From positions 1 to 40,710 of the forward strand of contig JADEWQ010000048.1 in assembly GCA_015207585.1 (NCBI GenBank): a stretch of 40,710 nt of DNA, read 5' to 3'. The position numbers were made by a program, and so were the translations under genes. Each line of letters begins with the position of its first letter. Position 1 is the first letter of the stretch. Positions 30,303 to 38,744 of this stretch are shown here, in pieces. The notes beneath the pieces are model-generated. The model was not told the origin of the DNA, searched no databases, and was given only the letters and a program-made list of their open reading frames with translations. Source of the DNA: Pleurocapsales cyanobacterium LEGE 06147. GTDB lineage: Bacteria; Cyanobacteriota; Cyanobacteriia; Cyanobacteriales; Xenococcaceae.

Positions 30303-30764
30303 TTAAGCATTTAAATCGTTCATAGCCAGACGAATTTGCTCTATACGTCTGCGGTTAACTCCCAGATCGGATTGACCCACGCGAGATGCCGAACGCACTT
30401 GAATTACTTTCTCATCGCTGGGGAAATAAAATTCTACATCGTCAACAAATTTAAAAATGCGACTTTTAGACTGAGCGCGAAGGTAATTATCTGTCTGTTC
30501 GACAACTTCGGTACGGGGAACGACCGAAAGCACTTTGAGTAAGGTTTCTCGTGCCGTGTCGAGGTCGGTGTGATATTCAATCGGTGCGATCGCATGAGCA
30601 GCGTCGGCATTCTGACTAACCACACAGTTAGGAGTTTCAGGACAGGGAGATAAATAGCCATCCTTGACACCCAAGTTAGAAGAAGCTGCCCAACTAGCTT
30701 GAGGGAAGACTAAACTGGTCAGAGCGATTGATATTCCTAAAATAATTGGGATAAGACGATACAC
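30303..30764 (-). CDS. DUF1499 family exported protein
   Basis: 153 aa. The signal peptide is MYRLIPIILGISIALTSLVF and ends at about ASWA. The DUF1499 hallmarks follow: LSPCPETPNCVVSQ, then APIEYHTDLDTARETLLKVL, NYLRAQSKSRIFKFVDDVEF, and SASRVGQSDLGVNRRRIEQI. It would be periplasmic or lumenal. The family is widespread in cyanobacteria and plants; its function is unknown. The SNase gene faces its 3' end. Confidence 0.85.
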   Translation of the reverse strand: MYRLIPIILGISIALTSLVFPQASWAASSNLGVKDGYLSPCPETPNCVVSQNADAAHAIAPIEYHTDLDTARETLLKVLSVVPRTEVVEQTDNYLRAQSKSRIFKFVDDVEFYFPSDEKVIQVRSASRVGQSDLGVNRRRIEQIRLAMNDLNA

Positions 30765-30826
30765 TATTTACTCTCTTGATAGGGTGTTGAACATCTTGAA
30801 TACCAATTACATTAACATTTTCAGCG

Positions 30827-31342
30827 TTGGCAATGAATAAGCTGACAATTTTGTTTGAGAGCCTTGAAGCTGCTCAAATAGCTTTGGCTACTCTTCAACC
30901 AATGATAGAGCTTACGATTGACTTTAATGCTCTTACTTTCGATACCCAAAACGAAGAATTAGTCAATTGGCTCGTACAAGACCCTTTCTGCAAAGCTTTT
31001 GAACAAAGCCAAGTTTATCTACACCCAGCTAGAATTATCAAAAAATCTTCCCACTGCACTACCTATCTCTACCAAGATTTTCAAATAGAGCATACTTTTC
31101 TGCCTCCTACCGATTGGGAATTTGTGACTACTAACGAGCGAAAAGAAATCATCGACCGAACTTGGTGGGGTTACGAAGATGGTTTCATCGATGTAGGTTT
31201 TTATATTGAAAAGATTCTTAATTTAAAGCTGAGAGGTTGTCGAGCGAATCAATTTTCTACAATGAATACTAGATTGCCAAATGAGGCGATCTATAGCAAA
31301 GATGAGGACTATTTTAAAGCAAGCACTTTCGTTCCATGTTAA
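30827..31342 (+). CDS. Hypothetical protein, 171 aa
   Basis: Starts at ATG 30827, or at 30833 (MNKLTILFESLEAAQIALAT). Soluble, mixed alpha/beta, with aromatic-rich stretches (DPFCKAFEQSQVYLHPARII, then LPPTDWEFVTTNERKEIIDR). I do not recognise it. Its 3' end is followed after 16 bases by the DUF1772 gene on the same strand, so they may form an operon, although their products share no evident link. Confidence 0.5.
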   Translation: MAMNKLTILFESLEAAQIALATLQPMIELTIDFNALTFDTQNEELVNWLVQDPFCKAFEQSQVYLHPARIIKKSSHCTTYLYQDFQIEHTFLPPTDWEFVTTNERKEIIDRTWWGYEDGFIDVGFYIEKILNLKLRGCRANQFSTMNTRLPNEAIYSKDEDYFKASTFVPC

Positions 31343-31358
31343 CGATCGGGAGGCGATC

Positions 31359-31847
31359 GTGTTTCTGAAAACTTGGCGTTTTATTACGCTCATACTCGTT
31401 GCGCTTTTCATGGGATTGGAGTTTTGTCATGTGTTAGAACTGCCAGCCAAGATGCAGTACGATGGGTCGTTATACGTGACGCTTCAAAATACTTTGTACC
31501 GATACTTTGGAGCACCCGGTCCCGGTGCGTTCGTCACGATAGGTGCAATCGTCTCGGCAGCAGTGTTGTCGTTAGTAGTACGAAAACGCCGAACTGTCTT
31601 TTATTGGACGCTAGCTGGCACGATTTGCTTGGCGATCGCTTTTCCCTTAATCTTCTTCCTGTTCATTGAGCCTGTGAATATTGTATTTAGGCAAGCAACT
31701 CCTGAGTCAGTACCAGCCAACTGGATGCAGTTACGGAACCAGTGGGAATACGCGCACGCCGCCAATTTTGTCTTTAGTTTGGTTGGTTTCAGTGCGCTGC
31801 TGATTTCTGTGCTTATTGAGGAATGGGAATCTAGAGGTGATCGCTAG
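31359..31847 (+). CDS. DUF1772-like integral membrane protein
   Basis: 162 aa from GTG 31359 (MFLKTWRFITLILVALFMGL), chosen because GGGAGG stands 8 bases upstream and the first helix is then at the N-terminus; the frame is open to 31281. Four membrane helices are seen at about 5-25, 55-75, 82-105 and 132-152. The GLEFCHVLELPAKMQYDG and RNQWEYAHAANFVFSL blocks match DUF1772 (anthrone oxygenase-like) proteins. In that family a His in the first helix region and one in the last are conserved. Substrate unknown. Possibly acquired with the neighbouring cassette-like genes. Confidence 0.65.
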   Translation: MFLKTWRFITLILVALFMGLEFCHVLELPAKMQYDGSLYVTLQNTLYRYFGAPGPGAFVTIGAIVSAAVLSLVVRKRRTVFYWTLAGTICLAIAFPLIFFLFIEPVNIVFRQATPESVPANWMQLRNQWEYAHAANFVFSLVGFSALLISVLIEEWESRGDR

Positions 31848-32004
31848 ATTTAAAAAACAGTAAACATTTTTATAGATATTTTTTCTGGCTCAATTGCAAT
31901 AACTAAATTTTAAAAAAGAATTAATTTATATATATTCGGAAGGATTATCTAAAAAAAACAAAAAGCTATACTCCCAGAATAAGTGTAAAAGCTCAAGGTA
32001 ATAA
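31848..32004. other. AT-rich intergenic
   Basis: No gene visible. Poly-A rich sequence between the DUF1772 gene and a broken gene fragment. Confidence 0.35.
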
Positions 32005-32238
32005 ACATCTTCAGCTAGAAAATTAGTAAAAGATACCTTTAAATCAGATGAAAAACACAGACAGAAGGCTTTGAAGCAAGTTAAAGCTTTAAAAGAAGCT
32101 GCGGAAAATCCTAATAAAAAGGAAAATAAAGAAAAAGCAGAGAATGCTAGCTTAATATTGAAAGACTTGTCAGCCGGAGCTGCAATTAAGTCAATTTTAA
32201 ATAGGATTCGCGAAATTCTCGGCTTAGAAGCTTTTTGA
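32005..32238 (+). pseudogene. C-terminal remnant of a cyanobacterial multi-domain protein
   Basis: An open frame with no start codon encodes ARKLVKDTFKSDEKHRQKAL, then KQVKALKEAAENPNK and, at the end, LKDLSAGAAIKSILNRIREI and LGLEAF. A closing helix pair ending LGL/FGL with an ALK-x-AAENP motif is common at the C-terminus of cyanobacterial pentapeptide-repeat and NTPase proteins. The upstream part of the gene is missing: a TAA precedes the frame at 32002. Confidence 0.5.
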
Positions 32239-32380
32239 ATAGCTAGTAGCTTCATTAGGGCGTATGACAACGATTCGTACATTTAAGGGTCATGCTCGGC
32301 ATCAAAAGTTTTGACAGTAGTGGTTTCAAGCGTATTCCTGTTTGTGAGATTATCGGCAGTAGGAATAATTTCAAATATTC

Positions 32381-32444
32381 GTATAACGTTCCCGTTCAGC
32401 GGCTGGCCGCGCAGCAGACGGTCCGCTGCAACGGGTTGTTAGGC
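32381..32444 (-). repeat. Integron attC-like recombination site
   Basis: On the minus strand the 64-bp site starts GCCTAAC (R'') and ends GTTATAC (R'). The two arms pair: AACCCGTT-G-CAGCGG with CCGCTG-AACGGG, leaving one unpaired G between CCCGTT and CAGCGG, the extrahelical base typical of attC. The stem centre (GACCGTCTGCTGCGCGGCC) would form the loop. It lies 77 bp past the stop of the GC-rich DUF899 gene and in the same orientation, as in a gene cassette. No integron integrase is in the window. Confidence 0.8.
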
Positions 32445-32521
32445 GGCTTGATCAATCTACGAGTGACCAAAGAAGGCCCGCTAGGAATGTCGCTCGAAGA
32501 TCGATCGCATCCACGATTGGA

Positions 32522-33241
32522 TCACTGCTTGTCGTACTCGTCGTGGCGGCGCCACCATGCTTGGCGGAACTCGAGCCCCTCCTCGTTCCTTCCCCACGGG
32601 GCGAGGTCGAGGAACTGGTACGTCCCCATTAAGGCCTCGACGCCACGGGCGTAGGTTGAGTACGTGTGGTAGACAGCGCCGTCCTTGAGCGCGAAGACAC
32701 TCATACCCTCCTTCTGCGGCTCGGGCTGGTCGACATGCTGGTAGTTGTAGTCGGCGCCGTTTCTCTGCTGCTCCTCGGTGAAGGCCGCGCCGAAGTCGTA
32801 CCTGAAATCGCTCCCGAGCGACGAAACCCACGGGAATCGCCAGCCCATCTGCCGCTTGTAGTGCTGGAGCTCCGTCAGCGGGGCGATCGACTCACAAACG
32901 AGGGTAATGTCGCGGCCGTTCAAGTGGGGGATGACACCGTCGAAGTGATCGGCGACCAAGGAGCATCCCGTGCATCCCCGGCGCTCGTCGGTGAGACGGA
33001 ATCCGTATCCGAACATGAAGTGATAGATGAGAAGCTGCGAGCGCCCTCGGAAAAGGTCCGTGAGCGATGCATCGCCTTCATCGGTCTCGAAGCGATAACT
33101 CTTGTCGATCAGGACCCACGGCAGTTCCTGCCGTCGCCGCGCCAGCTCGTCGCTGCGCCGCATGAGGTCCTTCTCCGCCTTGAGCAACTCGAGCCGCGCC
33201 GTGAGCCAGTCTTCACGTGTTCCGGTCATGTGCCTTGTCAT
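32522..33241 (-). CDS. DUF899 family thioredoxin-like protein, GC-rich cassette gene
   Basis: 239 aa from ATG 33241 (MTRHMTGTREDWLTARLELL), which has GGAG 8 bases upstream and is the family start; ATG 33274 would add 11 residues. DUF899 features: the opening helix DWLTARLELLKAEKDLMRRS, the LPWVLIDKSYRF strand, then LLIYHFMFGYGF, ERRGCTGCS with a CxxC, and GMSVFALKDGAVYHTYSTYA. It is probably a cytoplasmic redox protein. GC content is far higher than in its AT-rich neighbours, and codons end mostly in G or C, unlike the rest of the window, so it came from a GC-rich donor. The attC-like site at 32381-32444 supports arrival as an integron cassette. Confidence 0.9.
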   Translation of the reverse strand: MTRHMTGTREDWLTARLELLKAEKDLMRRSDELARRRQELPWVLIDKSYRFETDEGDASLTDLFRGRSQLLIYHFMFGYGFRLTDERRGCTGCSLVADHFDGVIPHLNGRDITLVCESIAPLTELQHYKRQMGWRFPWVSSLGSDFRYDFGAAFTEEQQRNGADYNYQHVDQPEPQKEGMSVFALKDGAVYHTYSTYARGVEALMGTYQFLDLAPWGRNEEGLEFRQAWWRRHDEYDKQ

Positions 33242-33352
33242 GCGTTTTTCTCCACGTTCTGCCCAGTCTCTCATAATTACTTATTTTAAGACCGAACTAA
33301 ATCGAAATTCTTAAGCAATTTTTCCGCCGAGGTCAAAAATGAAATCAAGTCA

Positions 33353-35560
33353 TTATTTTCTCCCTTCCAATCTCTCCTTCAACCTCGTATATCTTTGCTG
33401 CTGTTTGAGTTGTTTGACGGCTATGGCGATCGCGCGCTCAGAACCAACAATAATCGCCAGTTGTTTGGCACGAGTAAGTCCCGTGTAAAATAAGTTACGC
33501 GAAAGCATGACATAGTGTTGGGTGTAGAGGGGCAGGATGACTACAGGATATTCCGAACCCTGAGATTTATGTATCGAGGTTGCCCAAGCTAAAGTTAGTT
33601 CGTTCAAGTCGGCATAATCGTAAGTTACTTCTCGCCCATCAAAATCGATAATTACTTCCTTATCTACGTGGTCGATCGCCATGACCGTTCCCAAGTCACC
33701 GTTGAAAATTTCTTTTGTATAATCATTTTTAAGCTGCATCACGCGATCGCTAGTCCGTAGAATACTGTCTCCTCTCACTAACTCGGCTTTATCTTCCCCA
33801 GGAGGATTAATCAGTTGTTGCAATATTTTATTTAAATTACGAGTACCAACTATGCCCCTAGTCATGGGACACAATACCTGAAGATCGGTGGCAGGATTAA
33901 AACCAGCGCGGGGAATGTAATGTTCGATGAGGTCGCAGATAGTTTGAATTCCGTGTTCCGGTTCGCTGCCTCCTGAGTGCCAGAGACAATCGGAAGTAGG
34001 ATTATTGGAGATTGGTTCGAGTTGAGGATAATGACCTCGATTAATTTGGTGAGCAGTACGAACAATCCCACTCTCAGCAGCCTGACGGAATACCTGAGTT
34101 AATCTGACTACTCTAATCTGCTCGGAGTCAATCAAATCCTTGAGAACGTTACCCGCACCAACCGAGGGTAACTGGTCTATATCTCCCACGATTAGTAATT
34201 GAGTGTTAGATGCGATCGCCTTAACTAAAGAATGAGCCAAGAATAAATCCACCATGGAAGCTTCGTCTACCACCATCGCCGTGCAGGGTAAGGGATTATC
34301 TCTATCTCGCTTAAAACCCAGAGTGGCTGGGTCAAATTCCAAGGTGCGATGCAGGGTTTTGGCTTCCATGCCTGTCATCTCGCTCAATCTTTGGGCGGCT
34401 CTGCCTGTCGGTGCTGCCAGCATAATCTTTTTACCCATCGCCTTCCAGAGCGCGACGATGGTACGAGTGAGGAAGGTTTTACCCGTTCCTGGGCCACCCG
34501 TGAGGATCATTACTTTCTCTCTAGCAGCCATTTCTACCGCTATCCACTGTTGAGGAGATAGTTTAATCCCGTTGGTGGCAGTAAAGCGAGCCAGCCAATT
34601 TCTCACCCGCTCTAAATCTACTTCTATCGGGGAAGAAAGATGTTGTTTTAAGAGTCTAGCTAGATTCTGTTCGGCGTAGAAGAAGCTGGGTTTGTAGTAG
34701 AGGGTTTCTTCCTCAAAATCAGTCACTAACTGCTCGGATTCAACCATCTCAGCCAGTACAGAGTAGATTGCATCCTCTTCTGCCTCGTGTTCTTCAAAGC
34801 TCAATAACTCGATGGCAGTTTTCAGTAACTCAGATTGAGGTAGATAACAATGCCCATCTTCAGCGGCTTTGCTTAAGATGTGCAAAACTCCTGCTTGATA
34901 ACGGAACTTCGACCAGGGCGAAACTCCCACATTACGGGCAATCTTATCGGCAGTTAAAAACCCAATCCCATAAATGTCTATGGCTAATTGGTAAGGATTA
35001 TTGGTGACAGTGGCGATCGCACTCTCTCCATACTGCTTATAAATCTTCACTGCATAGGTGGTAGAGACACCATGACTGGAGAGAAACAGCATGACTTCTT
35101 TGATGGCTTTCTGCTGCTCCCAGGCACTTTGAATCATCTTAATGCGCTTTTTGGCGATACCTGGGACTTCTATGAGGCGATCGATTTGCTGTTCGATAAT
35201 ATCTAATGTCTCCAAGCCAAAGTGCTTTACTATTCTGCGTGCTGTCACTGGTCCAACGCCTTTTATCAAACCACTGCCCAAATACTTCTCTATGCCAGTG
35301 AGGGTAGCGGGTTTGGTTTCCTTGTAGTCGATTACCTGAAACTGAGAACCGTATTGGGGATGTTCGCGCCACTGTCCTTGTAGTTGTAGAGTTTGCCCCG
35401 CTTGGATATTGGCGAAGTTGCCCACAATAGTTACTAAATCCGAGGCTCTGGGTACTTTGAGCCGTGCCACCGTATAACCGGATTCGGGAGCGTGATAGGT
35501 GATTCGCTCGACAACTCCTGTAAGCCAATCTTGATGAAGTGTCTGCTGGGTCGAATGCAT
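33353..35560 (-). CDS. recD2: RecD2-type ATP-dependent DNA helicase
   Basis: 735 aa from ATG 35560 (MHSTQQTLHQDWLTGVVERI); the frame is open to 35614. The order is that of RecD2: an N-terminal OB-like domain (SGYTVARLKVP, GNFANIQAGQTLQLQGQW), helix-hairpin-helix motifs (GVGPVTARRI, PGIAKKRIKMI), helicase Walker A LTGGPGTGKT (about residue 360), Walker B VVDEASMVD, and the UvrD_C_2 end LAWATSIHKSQGSEYPVVIL. It moves 5' to 3' in DNA repair or plasmid processing, without RecB or RecC nearby. It is independent of its neighbours, with its own promoter at about 35570-35620. Plasmid-borne RecD2 is common in cyanobacteria. Confidence 0.9.
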   Translation of the reverse strand: MHSTQQTLHQDWLTGVVERITYHAPESGYTVARLKVPRASDLVTIVGNFANIQAGQTLQLQGQWREHPQYGSQFQVIDYKETKPATLTGIEKYLGSGLIKGVGPVTARRIVKHFGLETLDIIEQQIDRLIEVPGIAKKRIKMIQSAWEQQKAIKEVMLFLSSHGVSTTYAVKIYKQYGESAIATVTNNPYQLAIDIYGIGFLTADKIARNVGVSPWSKFRYQAGVLHILSKAAEDGHCYLPQSELLKTAIELLSFEEHEAEEDAIYSVLAEMVESEQLVTDFEEETLYYKPSFFYAEQNLARLLKQHLSSPIEVDLERVRNWLARFTATNGIKLSPQQWIAVEMAAREKVMILTGGPGTGKTFLTRTIVALWKAMGKKIMLAAPTGRAAQRLSEMTGMEAKTLHRTLEFDPATLGFKRDRDNPLPCTAMVVDEASMVDLFLAHSLVKAIASNTQLLIVGDIDQLPSVGAGNVLKDLIDSEQIRVVRLTQVFRQAAESGIVRTAHQINRGHYPQLEPISNNPTSDCLWHSGGSEPEHGIQTICDLIEHYIPRAGFNPATDLQVLCPMTRGIVGTRNLNKILQQLINPPGEDKAELVRGDSILRTSDRVMQLKNDYTKEIFNGDLGTVMAIDHVDKEVIIDFDGREVTYDYADLNELTLAWATSIHKSQGSEYPVVILPLYTQHYVMLSRNLFYTGLTRAKQLAIIVGSERAIAIAVKQLKQQQRYTRLKERLEGRK

Positions 35561-35614
35561 GGTGTAAACGCTGTTTGGTACATTTATATTACTAAAATGA
35601 CCAACAGGCAACAC

Positions 35615-35856
35615 TTTTGAGGCAGAAAAGAAAAAAGTTTTGTTAGGGCGATCGCTCTCAACTAAAAATCAACAATAAACCTAATCAAAGACCTAATGAA
35701 CTGCTAATGCCCATTAGGTGAATTCATGCTTCTGAACAAATCAGTATGGTTATTAACTTTAATTAGGAATTTTGAGAGTCATGGAAAAAGATAGCACTGT
35801 AGAAGCGCAAAAGGAGTTTTTCTCAAAAATTACAAGTTAAAAGAGGTTATGATAAC
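35615..35856. other. Divergent promoter region
   Basis: Spacer between the RecD2 gene and the metzincin-like gene. It should hold both promoters. An AGAGG stands 13 bases before the ATG at 35857. No other gene is evident. Confidence 0.4.
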
Positions 35857-37290
35857 ATGGCACTGATCTGTACACAAATCAACGAATGGATTGAGGAAGA
35901 AGTATCCAAACCTGTAGAAGAATGGGAAGAACGTCAAGAGGAAAGGTGTAGAAAACGTCCGTGGTATGACCCTCGGGGCTGGTTCTGTTGGTTGGTTACC
36001 ATACTGGTTAAAGTTATCCGATGGGTAGTGGTCACAGTTGGAAAATGGGTAACTCGAACTGTTTGCAAACTCGTAGCTACTGTAATTGAGCTTATAAGTG
36101 ATGTCTTAGGCGGATTGTGGGATATTATCGCTGGTATTTTTACCTTGAACTGGCGGCGCATTTTAGATGGATTGATCAAAATCGGCATTGGTATTGTGCT
36201 GGGCATCATTAGGATCGGACGCATTTTGTTGCTTGGAGATACCATCGATTTCATCATCAGCGAAATCAATAAAGGTCGTCTTAGACGATACGTTCGCGAA
36301 CTTTTAGAGAACAAGTATTCCGGCGAGGTTTTAGAACAAATTAAGGAAGCCATTCGTCTTGAGCGCGGTGCTTTTGGATTACGGTTAAACGCTACAACCT
36401 ATCGAACTGTCTTGGATTCTGAGACACCCTCGCCTGGCACTCCTAGCGTTCCCAATCTGGTAGTTCTACATGAAAACGGAGACATTAATCTGAGGGCACT
36501 CTGCGGCTTTGAATTTGATGAAGGCTTCTGGAATCGTAAACGCTACAAAACGCTCAAGAAAGGTACAGTAATTGGCGGTGGTGGTGGTGGTGAATTTGAT
36601 AATCCAATTTCTGAAAACAATCTGGAAACCTATCTCAGTTCTCGCGGCACACAAGGTCCCCCCTTCATTATTTTGCCAATGCGAGATGGTGTGTTAGACA
36701 CCAAAATACGAGCGGCAGAAGAAAAAGGACGAGAGCTGGCACTGATGTTGAAGTTTGAAGAAACAACAATACCTGTAACACGAGCAGATCATATCGTCCA
36801 TAACGGGTTTGATACTGGACGAGCAACTGATTCCTTAGAAGAGTTCTTAACCACCGTCATTAGCCGTACAAGCAAGACAGTCAATGACTCAAGAGCTACC
36901 GCAGAACTCTGCAATCCTGTTGCCATTGGAGTATTTCGTTACACTGATACGCTGCGTGGGATTGCCGCCAACTTACGTACAAGCAAGTGTCAATTGCCAG
37001 GGAAAAACGTTTCTGGTGTCACATTCATTGATAATATACCAGACCATATCTGGAAGTATGTTCCCATTCATGAACTTGGACATTACTTTGGACTGTGCCA
37101 TGTAGATGGTTTAGATCGAATTATGTATTCGTCAAAACAGAACAGTTGGTGGAGTATTTCGCTGATACCCAATATTTACCTAAAGGGCGAACCATTCTTT
37201 ACCCTTGACGAGGCAAAGGCTACTTGGGACTACATCGTGGAAAACTTTAATGCTCAATGTCTTGGTGCTCAACCAGTACCGATTCCCTAG
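35857..37290 (+). CDS. Metzincin-like zinc protease with hydrophobic N-terminal domain
   Basis: 477 aa. Residues 1-42 are charged (EEWEERQEERCRKRPWYDPR). Residues 43-140 are a run of amphipathic to hydrophobic, Trp-rich helices (GWFCWLVTILVKVIRWVVVT and so on) with no signal peptide. A linker with GGGGGG (about 245-250) leads to a C-terminal protease: HELGHYFGLCH supplies zinc ligands His405, His409 and His415 with Glu406, and RIMYSS provides a Met-turn at about 423. The arrangement, a membrane-active or delivery-type N-terminus plus a toxin-like enzyme, resembles effectors of contractile or contact-dependent systems, but that is inference. A small membrane protein gene follows 38 bp downstream. 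Confidence 0.7.
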   Translation: MALICTQINEWIEEEVSKPVEEWEERQEERCRKRPWYDPRGWFCWLVTILVKVIRWVVVTVGKWVTRTVCKLVATVIELISDVLGGLWDIIAGIFTLNWRRILDGLIKIGIGIVLGIIRIGRILLLGDTIDFIISEINKGRLRRYVRELLENKYSGEVLEQIKEAIRLERGAFGLRLNATTYRTVLDSETPSPGTPSVPNLVVLHENGDINLRALCGFEFDEGFWNRKRYKTLKKGTVIGGGGGGEFDNPISENNLETYLSSRGTQGPPFIILPMRDGVLDTKIRAAEEKGRELALMLKFEETTIPVTRADHIVHNGFDTGRATDSLEEFLTTVISRTSKTVNDSRATAELCNPVAIGVFRYTDTLRGIAANLRTSKCQLPGKNVSGVTFIDNIPDHIWKYVPIHELGHYFGLCHVDGLDRIMYSSKQNSWWSISLIPNIYLKGEPFFTLDEAKATWDYIVENFNAQCLGAQPVPIP

Positions 37291-37328
37291 TTAAAGCTTA
37301 GATAACCATTCGCCACTGCGTGTCGAGT

Positions 37329-37733
37329 ATGAGAATTATTCTTGAAAACACAAAGGATCTTGAGAAAGCTATAGCACTTATTTCGTGGTTAAATCGTCCT
37401 TCTGTCGAGCAAGTTTTGGTAAAGCTTCCTTGGCTTGAAAAAGCTGAACAGCAGCAGTTTGAAAAAGCACTCAAGTTCCTTTTCAATGATTGCGGATGCC
37501 AATGGGGTACCCCTGCCTTCTTAATCATATTCACTTGGTACTTTTCGACAAAGCTTCGAGAAGGCGATTTTAGTTGGAATGATTTAGGAATGTCGCTGCT
37601 TATAGGGGTTTTCACTGCCCTTACAGCCAAACTTCTCGGACTAGCCTGGAGTCACTGGCGACTGAAGATCTGGTTTAGAAGAATGATGTTATTAGGTAAA
37701 GTTATGGAAGGTTGCTCGGAAGATGAGACGTAA
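37329..37733 (+). CDS. Small membrane protein, possible partner of the metzincin protein
   Basis: 134 aa from ATG 37329 (MRIILENTKDLEKAIALISW); GTG 37320 would add three residues. An N-terminal helical domain of about 55 residues with amphipathic repeats (VKLPWLEKAEQQQFEKALKF) precedes two membrane helices (about 62-78 and 88-112) and a basic C-terminal segment (WRLKIWFRRMM). Family unknown. Its position directly after the protease gene on the same strand suggests a shared transcript. An immunity protein or an anchor is one hypothesis; nothing in the sequence proves it. Confidence 0.5.
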   Translation: MRIILENTKDLEKAIALISWLNRPSVEQVLVKLPWLEKAEQQQFEKALKFLFNDCGCQWGTPAFLIIFTWYFSTKLREGDFSWNDLGMSLLIGVFTALTAKLLGLAWSHWRLKIWFRRMMLLGKVMEGCSEDET

Positions 37734-37799
37734 GTTATGGCTAGTGTCTGCTGACATCTAGATAATCACTGCTTTTACTCTGGTCGGACTTCAGGTGTA

Positions 37800-37901
37800 T
37801 TGATTGGGATTGTCAGCAGCTTTATAATACAGGTTTTGGCGATTCGACAAGACTCTCGTGAAGAGCGCAAACTTATTTTGAAAAATCGCGAGCTGGAATA
37901 G
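37800..37901 (+). pseudogene. Remnant of a small single-span membrane protein
   Basis: The peptide LIGIVSSFIIQVLAIRQDSR followed by EERKLILKNRELE is a membrane helix plus a charged helix before TAG. An upstream piece in another frame, ITAFTLVGLQV (37767-37799), would join it if one or two bases were added. This looks like a frameshifted small gene. Confidence 0.35.
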
Positions 37902-38054
37902 CAGAGTAAAAAAACCATCTGACGGCAGAACACCCAGAACGAAGGCTACCTAACCTCCACTTCCACGTGCCGTAGCGGCGCGCTCCTAAAGCGGATCACC
38001 AATAAAGCTTTTTGGTTGTTAAGATTTTCTTCTTTCAATAACTCCACTTAAGTA
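37902..38054. other. Intergenic with palindromic repeat
   Basis: No gene. Contains GCCGTAGCGGCGCGCTCC at about 37970, another GC-rich repeat fragment. Confidence 0.35.
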
Positions 38055-38612
38055 CTAAATCTTCCCAAATGGTTGACCCCATTTCTGCCAATTCTCTTTG
38101 TTAAACGGGGTGGAAAATTTGTTAATCAACTCACTTTCTAACTTCAAACGAGCTTTTCTATCGGCGGGAGTATCCCACCAAAAAGCACTGCATACCTGAA
38201 CTTCTAACTTGTGCTTGCGATGAGCGTATATATAGTTGGCAATATAATCTCGGCAATCGTGATTCTGCCAGCGTTTTTTGGGAGTAGATAAAGTCTCTCC
38301 TACATACAGCAGTAATGGTAGGGTGTTATCGATGATGAAATAGATACAGACCGCATCTCCCCAGTCTGGCATTTGGTAGAACTGGGACGAGTGTAGTTTC
38401 AACGTGAAGGGGTCGATAGAGTCTGGGTCGCAGTGAGAGGGAGCGACATCAAACAAGCTGGTTTGAAGAGGCGAGTTAGTTTGTTGTGCTTGCTGCTGAT
38501 AGATAAATATTCTTTGTTTCCACTCTACTAAAGCTTCCCGACCTATTTTATTGTCAGGTCGCAGTGGTGAGTATTGATTGTTTTGCTCAAAAAGATTTAA
38601 TTGTTGATTCAT
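38055..38612 (-). CDS. GIY-YIG-like nuclease family protein
   Basis: 185 aa from ATG 38612 (MNQQLNLFEQNNQYSPLRPD); the frame is open to 38669. The N-terminal part is polar with two LFE/LFD motifs like those that contact clamps or partners. The C-terminal half (about 85-185) has a GIY-YIG-like core: DAVCIYFIIDNTLPLLLYVG (equivalent of the GIY and YIG strands), then ETLSTPKKRWQNHDCRDYI, with the conserved Arg in RW and a later Glu in LKLESELINKFSTPFNKEN. It is likely a DNA nuclease or a DNA-binding relative. It stands alone, divergent from the prepilin gene. Confidence 0.7.
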   Translation of the reverse strand: MNQQLNLFEQNNQYSPLRPDNKIGREALVEWKQRIFIYQQQAQQTNSPLQTSLFDVAPSHCDPDSIDPFTLKLHSSQFYQMPDWGDAVCIYFIIDNTLPLLLYVGETLSTPKKRWQNHDCRDYIANYIYAHRKHKLEVQVCSAFWWDTPADRKARLKLESELINKFSTPFNKENWQKWGQPFGKI

Positions 38613-38744
38613 CAAGCTGACACATCGCAATCTGCCTACATCAAGATACAGTATTGACTGACATGACATTTCGCCAATGGTTTCTTGGCGTTGCTCCCCG
38701 TCAGTCGTGCCACAATAGCGGCAAGAAATCGGAGGTCATTGTTG

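Noticed and set aside
31926-32282. 118-aa minus-strand reading frame rich in Phe, Ser and Leu
   Set aside because: It is the antisense of the charged, Lys/Glu/Ala-rich fragment on the plus strand at 32005-32238, which has much better protein character.
32666-33289. 207-aa plus-strand reading frame
   Set aside because: It lies antisense to the DUF899 gene; long antisense frames are expected in GC-rich DNA, and it has no recognisable features.
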